In this document: positions 44,064 to 55,750 of the stretch, piece after piece
How the letters are laid out: every line of letters starts with the position of its first letter
How positions within the stretch are numbered: the first letter of the stretch is position 1
Assembly: GCA_026075535.2 (NCBI GenBank)
Contig: AP026543.1
Span: 10,540,001 to 10,604,000, forward strand
Direction: 5' to 3'
Length of the DNA: 64,000 bases
DNA from: Tricholoma matsutake
Lineage: Eukaryota; Basidiomycota; Agaricomycetes; Agaricales; Tricholomataceae
The notes under the pieces: generated by a model
What the model was told of the DNA's origin: nothing
Database searches by the model: none
Seen by the model: the letters and a program-made list of their open reading frames with translations, nothing else
Translations under genes and position numbers: made by a program

Positions 44064-45680
44064 TTACTTTGGATTCTGTTTCCTATGCTTTCGGTTCCCA
44101 CGGACAGGGGGGTCTGGGATGAGGTGTTCAGGAGAGGGGGTTGGACCTTTCCAGTCATCTACATTTGGGAGGGGGCAGTTCTCACTGCCGTGAGTTTCAG
44201 CTTTACACCAAATGCATCCGAAGGGGGTGGTGTCTGGGTCTAGTCAGGTTATTCCATCCATCATAAAGGTGGTTCGATGTATGATTCATAGCCAGGTTCA
44301 ATGGGCATTAAGGTTGTTTGTGGCGGGCCTTCCTTGTAGCTGCCATATGGGTCGTTCCATGCCATCTACAGTGCGGGGGACGAAGGTAAGGCAGAAGGTG
44401 GATAGTGACATCAAGGTCCATTCTGTAGTGGTTGTGCCGGTGCCCTGCTTAGCAAGGTGGTTATTGGTAGAGTTTGAGAAGGTGCAGTCGTTTATCAGTG
44501 TGGTTGTTATTGTGTGTAATGCATTAACCATATGAGATGGTTTAGGGGTGACAAAAGGCCCGGTAAAATTGAGGATCACCCATGACCGGGCCTGTGGGTC
44601 AATGTTGACAGCGTTGAAAGCGATGCGTTGAGAGTTTATCTGGAAGGCAAAGGTCTGCTGCCAGAGAAGTAGCTGGCTGAGCGGTGTGGGTGAGTTTATT
44701 AGTAGGTAGGGGAAGGGTTTGGAGAAGCGGGCTTGTGGGTCAGGGTTAATGTTTGGAGTGGGGCATGCAACATGAAGGTGGTTGCTTCCAGGGAAACTGA
44801 AGGACTTGAGGAAAGTCTCTATGTCCTTGCCCAGCTCGGGGTGGTCTTGGGTGAGGCATTGGCTGGCACCAAAAGGTATGAGAGCGATGTAGCGCTCAGG
44901 TTGGTTTTGTAATTGCTTTAGGGTTGCCTCGTGTAGATTCCCAAAGAGGGTGGCATAGGATGGCATAAACTTAGGGAAGTGCTTGGTAGTGTAGGGGATT
45001 GGCATGGTGAGTGGCGGTTCAGGCTTCTTCCCAGTCTGGGTGGTCCCATAGTGGGGGTTATGGCGCTGGTTGAAGAGGTTTTCTGTGTCATGGGTGGCTC
45101 CTATCAGTGTTGCAGCCACGGTGGGGCCTTCGTGGGGTGGGCTTGAGTTATCGTCAAGTAGGGTGTACTGCAGGGGGGTGCACACATTGGGGATTTCACC
45201 GTCTTCAAGGTTTTGGTCTTGGAAGGCAGGGGGACAGTATGGGATATAGGGGGTCTTGCACAGTGAGGAGGTAGTCTTCTTTGGGATAGCTGAGGGTCGA
45301 GCTGGATTGATTATGTGGGCACCTTCAGGTATGCTAGGTGGTTGTTTGTGGGGTAGTTCGTCATCGTCAGGGGGGGTGTTAAGGGTGATTGTCTGTGGTT
45401 GGGCTTTGTGATCATTGCCTTTGACTTTTTTCTTTGGCCAGCTTAAGACAGGACTAGGGTTGTGAGAGAGTAATTCTCTGTGGTATTCCAGGTCTGTGAT
45501 GGTTAATTTGTTACTGGGGGTGCTGTGTAGCACTTCTAGGTGAATTTCGCAGGCCCACTCATGTTGTGAGGCATTTGGTGAGCTTGGGGATTGGGTGATT
45601 TCTCCTCAAGGGGACATTATGGTGTCAGGTCACGTTGGGGGTTGTCTTGGTTTTTGGAGGGACAGTGTTTCTAGAGTCAT
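44064..45680 (-). pseudogene. LINE ORF1: RNA-binding protein
   Basis: Starts at the ATG at 45678-45680 (MTLETLSLQKPRQPP) and ends at a TAA near 44064. It has a Pro-rich N-terminal half, then a conserved-looking block (FMPSYATLFGNLHEATLKQL, ERYIALIPFGAS, FLKSFSFPGSNHLHVACPTP, SWVILNFTGPF), then a CCHC knuckle, CIWCKAETHGSENC, at about 44185-44226. TGA codons near 45620 and 45606, at 44298-44300, and twice between 44230 and 44290 fall where Arg fits. Function as a nucleic-acid chaperone is known for ORF1 proteins in general. Confidence 0.85.
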
Positions 45681-45812
45681 AGTTATATGGAGACAAGTCT
45701 TTGTCATTGTTTCTTTGTTGTTGGAATCATGTGATGTGGGTCATTGGTGACATTTTGGGATAACTGAGTCGTGGCTTACATCAGTGGTCATACATCTTTA
45801 TACACGGGTAGT

Positions 45813-46079
45813 CTAGTGCTGCTTCGGTATGTAGGGGGGTGTAGGTGTGTATGGAAAAGAAACAATTTCATAGGTTTTGGGAGCATATGTAGTTTCCGTC
45901 ATGAGGGGGGTAGCCAGGCTCGTCTCTATAGCCTCTTCCTCCTCATCTTCCTCTGGTGCCTCGTCCTCCTCTGGTACCTCGTCCTTTGCCATGGGCATTG
46001 AACTGGGGTTGGTGCATGGTCTTTGACTCATGGGCTTAGATAACCTTCTCAGGTATGGGTCCTTTTCATCCTTCGACAA
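45813..46079 (-). CDS. Short open frame in the LINE 5' region
   Basis: 88 codons starting MSKDEKDPYLRRLSKPM with an acidic run (EVPEEDEAPEEDEEEEAIET). It is in the same frame as ORF1 but separated from it by several stops. It could be an upstream ORF or former 5' extension of ORF1. It starts 14 bp inside the 5' end of the element. Confidence 0.35.
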   Translation of the reverse strand: MSKDEKDPYLRRLSKPMSQRPCTNPSSMPMAKDEVPEEDEAPEEDEEEEAIETSLATPLMTETTYAPKTYEIVSFPYTPTPPYIPKQH

Positions 46080-46093
46080 GGGGGAAGGGGCAC

Positions 46094-46112
46094 ATGAGTA
46101 CTATAATATTAA
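46094..46112. repeat. Target-site duplication of the LINE (5' side)
   Basis: Exact copy of 38301-38319. Confidence 0.95.
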
Positions 46113-46239
46113 TACTAATAGTATAATATGCTGCCACACATGATCTTGTCAGGTACTCGGCCACACGTGGGAACTTTCACTTCAACACACCCCTTCTCTT
46201 CGATTCCTTGTTACTCACTCAACAATGTGTGGATCATTA

Positions 46240-47390
46240 CAAAACTTGGTATATTGGTATGTATGCTATCCATCTATTTCTTGTGTAAGTACAGTTTGAT
46301 CTTCTAGGATAACGATGTCCATTCTCAGCTTTGTTTTTGCCCTCTGTGACCGTCCTGGCTTTGCCTCTCGCCTCATCATTGTGGTATAGGTGCCAGAATC
46401 CGATATTTTGGCCTTGGGCAGGGTCTTGGTTGTATCCCCTGCTTGACGGGTGGTATCGGTATGCCAACTGCTCCATCGTCTTGCATATCACATGGCTGAT
46501 CATTGTCTCCAACTGTGGCTATGTCAGAAGACTCAGAATGCCCATCTTCACACTCATCCTCTGTACTTGAAGATGCACTGTTGAAAAATTCTCCCTCCGA
46601 ATCTCCCTCTGAATCAATGCCACCAGTGCCTCTCCCTTTACCCTGGCCACGACCCTGGCCTCAACCAGCTTGACTATGCCACCACTGCCAACCACAGCCT
46701 CTGCCTCGTATAGCCCTTGTCGCTGCAGCCTCCTCCCTCACCGCTTGCTTCCTCGCTTTCTCTGCAGCCTCCATGGCCTTTTTAGCTGCTCTTTCCTGTG
46801 CCTTCCTTGCCTTATCTGCACTTTTATCGCCATCCACAATGTCTTTATAGTGGTCAGTGATCCTCTTCCATATCCGCTTGAAAATCAGCCGCAGTTCTTT
46901 CATGACCTCCTTCCAGTTCCTTGCAAAGTCTTTTTCTGCGAGTGCATCAAGATTCTCTGTACCCGTCATTAGATGAGCATGGGCCTGGGTCGTCTCTCGT
47001 TTTTCCGTTTTTCTTTTCTCCTTTACATAAGCTCATTTGCATAAGCATTGAGTCCATTAACTTCATCTGAGTAAAATCCTTTTCCAGTTGCACCTCTGCG
47101 AGACGGAGTGTATCCTGAAGCATCTAGTTCTTGTGGCAAAGATCTTGCCTGGTTGCAGTATGAGGTAGTACTGGGGGAAGAGGGATGATATAGTGAGCTT
47201 CGTTCTCGGTAGTAGGAACATTGGGATCTGCACCACCATAAGGGATCCTAATGGGGACAAGAAGTGTTGGGAGCCTTGCTGGTAATGGTTGTGAGTCTGT
47301 TGTTGTATTTTTTGATGGCTCGAGATACAGTGGTGATTGAGCCCAAGATCCCACAACCATTTGTGCTCTAAAGGTCTGTGAGTTCATGTT
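46240..47390 (-). pseudogene. Transposase-like C-terminal fragment (coiled coil, basic and acidic tail)
   Basis: Minus-strand frames read, in order, MNSQTFRAQMVVGSWAQSPL, a Leu/Glu/Met helix (LQDTLRLAEVQLEKDFTQMK), MTGTENLDALAEKDFARNWK, a strongly basic Ala/Lys/Arg helix (KARKAQERAAKKAMEAAEKA), a Gly/Arg run (GQGRGQGKGRG) and a Ser/Asp/Glu tail. This composition resembles C-termini of pogo-type transposases in mushroom genomes, but no catalytic block is present, so the assignment is weak. Confidence 0.4.
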
Positions 47391-47504
47391 ATGCTGTAGG
47401 TGACTGATCTGAAGATGTCCACTTGAAAATGCCTGTTCAGCATCAACTGAGGATGCTAAACCACATGTGAGGTCCTGAATACATCACACAATAATGTACA
47501 CTTA

Positions 47505-48199
47505 CCTGGTACAGAGCAAAAGTCTGAGCCCATTTTTGCCAGGCATGGACGATGTGCTCTTGCTAGGTAATATCAGATAAACATCAGAAAATCAAAACCT
47601 CCAAAATTAATGTGAGATCCTCAGCTAGTCGCCATTGTGAATCAGTCAACTGATATGCCCATAATTTGTTTGCTGCCACTCCAGTCAGGGACTGAACAAT
47701 ACTTTTGAAATGAATATGTGCTTTCAAGCACAAAGTCAGAGTTCCATTGTGTTGGAACACATTGGGTCAACATTTGCATGCTGCCTTCTAGCTCATTATC
47801 CTCCTGAACAAGCCTATCAAACTTCTCATGCAGAGTAGAAGAATCATACACATGGCGAGCAAGTCCAGCAACCTATTGAGCAGTTAGCTATTATAAACCA
47901 AAGTTGCTGAATACTTACACATGGAAAAATTTGTAATGCCATCTGCTGTTCATCTTTCTCAATAATAACTCCTTGCTCCACCATCATTTGGATTGCTGTT
48001 CCATAAAGTGAACCAACAACTAAGTCATCATGCACACCACAGCCATCATCCTGTAACTCTATCACAGCTGTATCAATTGCCTCCTCCTCAATTGCCAGGT
48101 TTTCTTCACCTAGCAGCTCATCTTCACCTTCCTCAAGTGCCAAGTTTGGATACAACAACCATGTCCATGCTTCCACTCAACCGATCCCTTTCCTCTTAG
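47505..48199 (-). pseudogene. hAT transposase fragment (central to C-terminal)
   Basis: Reads SKRKGIG, TGA, VEAWTW, LALEEGEDELLGEENLAIEE, an intron of about 48 nt (GTAAGT..AATAG, near 47876-47923), then VAGLARHVYDSSTLHEKFDR, QEDNELEGSMQMLTQCVPTQ, WNSDF and, after a frameshift, FKSIVQSLTGVAANKLWAYQ and LTDSQWRLAEDLTLILE. The TRWNS-like and SQWxLAEDL blocks are typical of hAT enzymes. It is the part missing from the 3217-4924 copy. It is cut at about 48200 by the gypsy fragment. Confidence 0.78.
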
Positions 48200-48204
48200 A
48201 CACT

Positions 48205-48815
48205 GGATGACCTCCACGCATGGGATTTGAACCTCACCAAACTCCCTCACACATTGAGATGGTGAATGAGTTCACAGAACACATGCAGGATAGCTTGGAG
48301 GAGGCAAAGGCAGCCTTAGCAAAGGCAAAGGATGACATGGCACACTTTTACAACCAATGCCATTCTCCAACTCCTCAGTACAAGGTTGGTGATCGAGTTT
48401 ATCTTGACTCCAGTGACATCTCCACTACATGTCTCTGCTCATTGCTTCCTGGGACCTTTCCCCATTGTCAAGTGTGTTGGAATGCATGCCTATCATTTAT
48501 GCCTCCCAGCCTCCATGTCCAGACTCCACCCAGTCTTCCATGTCGTCAAACTCCTTCCAGCTCCCCCAGATCCATTCCTGGGATGCCATTCACGTCCACC
48601 ACTGCTGCCTACAGTGATTGAGGGAGAACCCCAGTATGAAGTCGAGTCGATCTTGGACAGCCAGTTGCATTGAGGAAAACTCCAGTATTTGGTGCACTGG
48701 AAGGGTTATGGGTATGAGGAGAACTCATGGGTCGAAGAATGCCCCTCGGTTAGTCAAGAAATTCCACCGACAGCACACTGCTGCACCGCATTCAAGCACC
48801 ATAGGACGTTTGCTT
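48205..48815 (+). pseudogene. Ty3/gypsy integrase C-terminus and chromodomain fragment (D-like)
   Basis: Begins abruptly with PRMGFEPHQTPSHIEMVNEF, continues EEAKAALAKAKDDMAHFYNQ, YKVGDRVYLDSSDIS, frame-shifted GPY/F-type sequence and SMSRLHPVFHVVKLLPAPPD, then a chromodomain: EPQYEVESILDSQLH, TGA, GKLQYLVHWKGYGYEENSWV. The fragment at 6118-6692 is a second copy. An LTR-like segment starts directly after. Confidence 0.85.
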
Positions 48816-49228
48816 AAGTAACTTTAGATGTAGATGCATGGCTTGCTTAAGTATAAGTTGGCTTAAGCACCATATCTTCTTAAGCTCATTAAGCCTGTTG
48901 AACAATGCTTAATCCACATAAACTTTGAATCAAACTCAGACTTAGTCATCAATTTAGTTCATCAATTTAGTCAGGTGTTCAAAGTTCAAAGTTCACCACA
49001 TTATGTTAAACACTGGTTATGCTGCTACTGCCTGCACCAGAGAAGTCCACATAATATAGAATGAAGCAATTTGAGGCCATAATATATGGTTTCCAAAGGG
49101 TGGAAGTGTCAGTAGAGACATATTTATATTATTGCTATTTGTTTGGCACCTTAATTGAGTGCTTAAGCTGTGCTTGTTTATAAGCTGGCTCATGGACTGC
49201 TTAAGATGCTTATTGAGTGCTCAGTGCT
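48816..49228 (+). repeat. D-family LTR segment, left of element C
   Basis: Follows the chromodomain end of the 48205 fragment. Rich in GCTTAAG words. Its first 60 bp reappear inverted at about 56606-56665 beside the D pol gene. Interrupted at 49228 by element C. Confidence 0.65.
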
Positions 49229-49849
49229 TGTTATGATTTTGTTATCGTAACCCAGATGTACGCTGGCAAGACCGGGTACTTCATTTTTCCTTCGCATTTG
49301 ACTTGACTCATTCTGATGGGAGACACTTTGATGCCTGACTCCCACCATTTGACATGCTGTGCTGCAGCACCCCTTGACATTGGACCCTGGACATTGGATC
49401 CATGGCGTCGGACACCTCATGCTTGGCATGAGGCTTATCTTCTATTGTTCTTTGACATGCTGCGCCGCAGCACTCCGTGACATTGGACGTCTCATGCTAG
49501 GCATGAGGCTTATTGTTCTATTGTTCTTTCTATTATTACTTGACAAGGATCTCGTATTCCGATTGGACGATAGACATATCTGAACCATATATAAGCTACA
49601 GTGATACTGCCTGTATTTCTTAGCTTGACCTAATTCAACCAACAGTCTTAGACTCAACCAGAACACTCAACAGTCTAGAAAGTCTCTAGCTGTGATAAAC
49701 CCAAACTCGACGCCTCCAACTGTGATATATGAAACAATGGTCTACTCAGAAAGCATCTGAGTACAGATAGCCATGTCGACTTAGAAAGCACCAAGTCCCA
49801 AACAGAACCCGATTATGATCAGGCTGAGTTAAGACCTATAGTCTTAACA
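49229..49849 (+). repeat. Gypsy C 5' LTR
   Basis: 621 bp. Longer than the 3' LTR because a cassette of about 80 bp containing GACATGCTG, a GCAGCA motif and GGCATGAGGCTTATTG occurs twice here and once in the 3' LTR. Confidence 0.92.
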
Positions 49850-50130
49850 AAAGGTCAAGCTGATCTATGCAGTCCACCTACCTAAGTGCAGACACAACAT
49901 CTTTCAGACAAAGCCCAGACAGACCTCCAACTGGAGCATCATCAGGAAGAACCCCATGGTATAGATACCAGGGTTGACTAGTATGATACTTGGAACCAGC
50001 ACAGAAGTGGTTCTCAAGGAGAACCAGTGACGAAGAACCCTGATACCTCAACGAAGAGGATTTTAGATCTTTTGTTAAAGAAGAAACCTCAGAACGAGAT
50101 CCATTCTCCCTATCCAATGACAACACCAAC
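49850..50130 (+). other. Gypsy C leader
   Basis: Between LTR and gag. The LTR is followed by AAAGGTCAAGCTGATC, where a primer-binding site is expected; no tRNA match recognised. Confidence 0.55.
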
Positions 50131-50982
50131 ATGTCTACCAAACCCACTGCATTGACCAAAGAGATCAGAATATGAACCCCCTCTGACTTCACAGGGGACC
50201 AAACCAGAACTGCAAAGTTCTTACAAGAAGTAAAACTCTATCTGAGAGTGAACCATGGAATTTATAACACCAACGAGAAGAAGATCATCTTTGCATTGTC
50301 ATTCATGAATGGAGGAACCGCTGCGCCCTGGGCACAGACATGGGCAGAAAAGGAAGACTTAGGAACATGGTCAACCTTTGAAGCGATGCTCAAGACAGCA
50401 TTTACACCAATCGATGAAGCTGGCAGAGCCAGGACAGAGATGAAAACATTGAAGCAGGGACAGGACCTGGAGGACTACATAGCGCAGTTCTGAATCCTGC
50501 AAGAGAAGGTGGGAATCAATGATGACACCACCCTCATCGAGCTCTTCATGGATGGGCTGAACCCAAAACTCCTCAAAAGAGTCTTTAACATGGAAACAAT
50601 CCCCACCACGCTGGAAGAGATGATCAATGCTGCCTCCAAGTATGACGGACAATGGAGGAGAGCAAAGGCCATAACTGGGAAGGCACAAGAGGCCTTAGCA
50701 AGGAAGCTGCCCAGCTCCAAATCAAAGGAAGGTCCACTCAAGATTAACTGACTCTCCAATCAAGAGAGGATCGAGCATATGAAGAAGGGATTATGCTTTG
50801 TGTGCCACCAACCAGGACACAGAGCGACCGAACATAAGAAAGGGGAGACAAGGACCAAAAATCGGTCATTCCTGAAGAAGAAAGGCAAAGAAGCCTACTT
50901 GAAGATCTGGGCAATCATGAAAGAACTCGACGAAGAAGGAAAGGAGAAAGCTCTCGCCTTAATAGGAGACAAGGGTTTTTAA
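50131..50982 (+). pseudogene. Gypsy C Gag
   Basis: Starts MSTKPTALTKEIRI at 50131. TGA codons at 50173 (before TPSDFTGDQTRTAKFLQE), 50491 (between AQF and ILQEKVG) and 50749 (before LSNQERIEHM) all fit CGA to TGA. Gag core: KKIIFALSFMNGGTAAPWAQ, LKQGQDLEDYIAQF, FMDGLNPKLLKRVFNMETIP. Knuckle CFVCHQPGHRATEH has His in the final position as in A. The frame ends ALIGDKGF then TAA. Confidence 0.9.
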
Positions 50983-51064
50983 AGAGGTGGCCTGCCTTGA
51001 TGCCAGGTACCACTGAACTCTCTGTCTGCTCTGTACTACTAGCCACTTTGAAGAATCAATCTAT

Positions 51065-54000
51065 GTGTTTAGATGTCAAGTGCTAGGAGCAGGCAGAGGG
51101 AAAGCCATTGAAACCAATGCCCTACTCGACTCAGGAGCAGGAGGAATATTCATGAGCCACAAATTCACAAAAAGTGGCAGATTCGAGTTACACCCCCTGG
51201 AAAGGACAATCATGGTCAAGAATGTGGATGGAACCCCAAACAAGAAAGGGGAGATCTCCCACTATGCCAAAGGATTCTTAACGATCAACAGAAGATCGTT
51301 CCCGACAACCTTCCTCATTGTAGGATTGGGGAAAGAATCAATTATCCTGGGTCTGCCATGGCTCAGAAGAATCAACCCAGTGATCGACTGGAGAATTGGA
51401 ACCTTCCAATTCCGAATGACCAACAGAACCCACCCAGAATTCTCATTTGGGAAAGGGAAAACCCTCATTGGGAGGGTGCAAATGGAGAAACCCGACGATG
51501 AACATCTGGCTTGGTGCCAGAGAACGGTCAAAGAAGAAGGGAAGCCCTTCAAAGAAATGACAAGAGAGGAGAAATGGGCATGGGCCCAAAGGATGGTCGC
51601 CCAAGCAAAAGAAAAGATGGGCCTCAAAACAAAGGCAAAAGAAGAAGAGTGACTTACATGGCACTGTGTAGCTGCTAAAGAACTAGAGAAGCTCGCCCTC
51701 AAAAAGAAACTGGCAAATGAGGAACGGCTAGCACTATGCCAAAGAATTGCCGCTAAAGTGAAAGAGATGGGAGAAGCACTCTGAACTAAATGGGAAGGGG
51801 GCAAGACACCCACCAAAATGAGGAGAGCGACAATTGAAGAAGTGGAAGATGAAGAGATCACAGTCACGACTCTTCAAGATGCAGAGCCCATTGGGCCACA
51901 AGATGAAGAAGACACTGGGAAGGAGAACCCAGCACAGGCAAACCACGAACAGGCAATGGAACAGGCAATAGAACAACTGAAAGAGACATACGAACTAAAG
52001 ATCGAAGACAATGAGCTACTGGTCACCTACATCCGAGGAGAACCCGTCATTGGAATATTCGAACCAGCTAGGACACCGCTGACAGAGGAATATGATGAGC
52101 CAAGATATGGATATTCTCAGATGATGAAGACAATCTCTCAGATCGTAAAGGCAAAAGGATCAATGTGATATGCTTATGGACAAAATATCTGGATCAGGGC
52201 AAAAACATCGGTCTCACAACACCTGACACACAAGAAGGAAGGAGACCCCGAACAAAAGACCCTCGACAAACTACTCCCCAAACAGTACAGGGAGTACTGA
52301 CAGATATTCGAAAAGGAAGCATCAGAGAGATTCCCAGAATCAAGACCCTGGGATCATGCAATCGAACTGAAAACAGACTTTATGGCAAAGGATTGCAGGG
52401 TTTACCCATTGTCACCAGCAGAACAAAAGAAACTCAACGAGTTTCTCAATGAAAGCCTACAGAAAGGATACATTCAACCATCGAAATCGCCCATGGTGTC
52501 ACCCATGGTGTCGCCATTCTTCTTTGTTGCGAAGAAGGACTCGGATGCGCTATGGCCCTGCCAAGATTACAGGTACTTGAATAACAGAACGATCAAGAAC
52601 ACCTACCCACTGCCACTGGTAGGAGACCTGTTGGACAAACTGAGAGGGGTGAAATGGTTTACAAAACTGGACATCCGATGGGGATATCACAACATCAGAA
52701 TCAAGGATGGAGATCAATGGAAAGCAGCCTTCAAGACGAACAGGGGGCTGTTTGAGCCAACGGTGATGTTCTTCGGATTATGCAACTCACTGGCGACCTT
52801 CCAGGCAATGATGAACAAGATATTCCATGACATGATTGGAGAGGGATGGCTCATGATTTATATGGATGACATCCTGATATTCTCCAAGGATCAGAACGAA
52901 CACCAGGAAAGGACAAAGAGGGTACTGCAAAGACTGGCAGAGAACGACTTATACTTGAAACCAGAGAAATGCAAATTCAACGTCCACAAAGTGGAATTCT
53001 TGGGTCTGATCATCCGACCCAATGAAATTGCCATGGACAACACAAAACTGGCAGGTATACAGGATTGGCCAACCCTGACAAATGTAAAGGCAGTCAGATC
53101 CTTCCTGGGATTTGGGAACTTCTACAGGAAGTTTATTGGACATTTTGCGGAGACAAGCAGACCGCTTAATGAACTGACAAAAAAGGACAAGACGTTCAAC
53201 TGGACAATGGAATGCAAACAGGCCTTTCAAACGCTGAAAAGGAAATTTGCAGAAGCACTGGTACTGCTGATGCCAGACCCGACAAAGCCATTCACAATCA
53301 AATCAGACGCCTCAAAATACGCAACAGGAGGAGTGCTGAGACAAAGGGATATGAATGGAGACTGGCATCTGTGCGGATACATATCGCATGCACTAACACC
53401 AACGGAATGGAACTACAAGATTTACGACAGGGAGCTACTAGCGATAATATGATCACTAGAGACCTGGAGACACTACCTAGTGGGTTCAGGACACCCAGTG
53501 ATGATCCTGTCGGACCACAAAAACTTGACATACTTCCGAATGGCACAGAAACTGAACAGATGACAGGCAAGATGGAGCTTATTCCTGTCGGAATTCGACT
53601 TGCAAATTGTCCATGTGCCTGGATCACAGATGGTACAGAGCGATGTGTTATCACAAAGAGCGGACCACATACTGGAAGAAGATAACAATAATGAAGACGT
53701 CACGATGCTGCCAGAAACAGTATTTGTGAAATTCATTGATACCGAAATGCATGACTTACTCGCAGGGAGTATCATGAAAGATGACCTGGTGAAAAGTGCA
53801 ATCGAGGTGCTAAAGACCAAGGGAATGCCACCAATAAAATTGGCATTGGAAGACTGGAAGATAGAAGATGGCCTTCTATTCTTCAGAGACAGGTGCTACA
53901 TCCCAGACAACAGAGATCTATGAAAGAAGCTGGTGCAAAAGTACCACAAAGGAGTAACCAGTGGACACCCAGGACAATGGCAAACAACCAAAATGATCAG

Positions 54001-55660
54001 GAGGGACTACTGGTGGCCAGGAATGATGACATACATCAAGAACTATGTCGCTGGATGCGCTACATGCCAGCAAATGAAAGTCAACACCCACCTGATAACA
54101 CCCCCACTACAACTGATCAAGTCTGAAGCGACGAGACCATTTGCAATGGTGATGACAGATTTCATAACTGACCTACCAGAGTACGATGGTTGTGATGCAC
54201 TCATGGTCATGGTAGACCATGGGCTTATGAAGGGGGTAATTTTTATCCCTTGCAGGAAAACTGTAGATGCATTGGGAGTGGCCACCCTCTACCTAGACAA
54301 TGTCTACAGATGATTTGGCCTCCCAGACAAGATCATCTCTGACAGAGATCCCAGATTTGCCTTGCAGCTCTTCCAGAAGCTAGGAAGATTGCTTGGAATC
54401 AAGCTGGCAATGAGCACAGCGTACCATCCCCAGACTGTTGGGGAGACAGAACAAGTGAATCAAGAAGTGGAAGTGTACCTATGGATCTTCTGCTTGAACA
54501 ATCAGGAGAATTGGAAGCACCTCCTCCTGACCGCGGAGTTCATGCACAACCAGAGAATGCACTCCATACAGAAGAACTCCCCGTTCTACCTCATGATGGG
54601 CTATGAGCCCAAGGCAATCCCACTCCCATACCTGAAGATGAACATACTGGCCATAGAAAAGTGAATAGTCGCGCTGCAACAGGCCCGAGACAAAGCAAAG
54701 GCAACTCACGAGTTAGCCAGACAAATGATGGCGGAAAGAACGACAAGGCACTTCACCCCATTCAAAGAAGGAGACAGAGTGTGGCTAGAAGCGAAGAACC
54801 TCAGAACGACTCATGCAACAAAGAAGCTCGCACCGAAAAGAGAAGGACCGTTCTCTATTGAGAAGGTCCTGAGCCCACTCTCCTACCAACAGAACAGTGG
54901 AAAATACACCCGGTGTTCCATGTGGCACTCCTTTCCCCGTATAAAGAAACTGAGACACATAGACCAAACTTCCCAGAACCACCGCCCGATCTGATAGAAG
55001 GCAAATCAGAGTATGAAGTGGAAGCGATCATTGGACATAAGAAGAAAGGAAGGACCATGCACTTCTTAGTGAAGTGGGTCAGATACCCGACCTCGGAGAA
55101 CTCATGGGAACCCAAGGGGAACCTGACTAATGCCAAGAGAATCCTTGGAGCATAACATCAGACCAAAGAAATCACAGAATGCTCCCCCCCCCATCGACGC
55201 TTCACAGACCAAATTACAAAACACACCACCTGGACGAATGGTCATTGACCAAAGACCATTGATGAACATACTCCCAGGCAGACCCTCGTGGATATGCCCA
55301 CATGGGATTTCCTTCTGGATAACAAGGGACGACTGGATAAGAAGGGTGTCCTCGACCTGTCCAAAATGCTGCCTCTTTGCCTAGAGGAGCACAAGAGCAG
55401 ACTACACCTGGGTGAGGACCCAATATGAAGAGTGGTGTTTTGAAGAAGAATGGGATGGGGAAGACTACATCTCGGAGGACTTCTACATCAACCGGATGGG
55501 GCTTCGCCCAGGCATGAGGCCACTGGCGGGTGTGAGCAGACCCCTATGGATTGACCTCCAGTGGAACACCCACTATGATGAAGAGAGCGGATATGGCCTG
55601 GCAATGAGGCTCCTGCTTGGAGAACATGGAGAACTGGGAACACTGTTATGCTCCAACTGA
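51065..55660 (+). pseudogene. Gypsy C Pol polyprotein with C-terminal module
   Basis: Protease ETNALLDSGAGGIFMSHKF (51105 onward, catalytic Asp kept). Charged spacer to 52168 ending YIRGEPVIGIFEPA. RT (52382-53452): [52 protein letters not shown]. RNase [17 protein letters not shown], then TGA after LLAII. Integrase: CATCQQMK, MTDFITDLP, TGA, FGLPDKIISDRDPRFA, GETEQVNQEVE. Integrase tail GDRVWLEAKN. Chromodomain EYEVEAIIGHKK, FLVKWVRYPTSENSWEPKG. An extra T near 55145 shifts the frame into a Pro linker and the 127-residue module. TGA at 53450, 53562, 53921, 54311 and 54661 all sit at expected Arg. Confidence 0.93.
55277..55657 (+). other. Conserved post-chromodomain module of gypsy C (unrecognised)
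   Basis: 127 codons from GRPSWICPHG to GTLLCSN with one TAG after CCLFA. Shares with element A, without gaps, CPHG, FW-TRD-W, RVSSTCPKCCL, RST, EEWC, RPL-G-S and DLQWNTHYDEESG, about 65% identity. The frame runs through the proline linker from the chromodomain, so it was part of Pol. Confidence 0.78.
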
Positions 55661-55750
55661 TTTCCTCAGACCCCGATCCACCCCACCTCTTGAATGGAGA
55701 AAAGAAGATGGTGATTGAAGTCAGTGACTTCAAAGATAGAGAGAGGGTGA

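Larger units (their letters stand above)
38320..46093 (-). mobile_element. LINE (non-LTR retrotransposon with RNase H region), full length
   Basis: About 7.8 kb between exact 19-bp target duplications, with a 25-nt poly(A) tail (T run 38321-38345 on the plus strand). ORF1 ends in a CCHC knuckle; ORF2 has an APE-type endonuclease, RT and an RNase H-like region with a C-terminal CPHC motif. This is the layout of fungal Tad1/I-type LINEs (family placement inferred). The 5' end appears complete. Coding frames are continuous except for TGA codons and one 1-nt insertion. Confidence 0.93.

Noticed and set aside
33464..54663. TGA as a reassigned sense codon, given how often it interrupts otherwise good frames
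   Set aside because: The two host-like frames and the intact Gag of element B contain no internal TGA, and the positions match expected Arg, not Trp. CpG decay explains it without a code change.
55145..55192. Programmed frameshift at the C tract between chromodomain and module
   Set aside because: In C the frame is already changed upstream of the tract by an extra T, and A would need a different shift. Homopolymer and indel decay is simpler.
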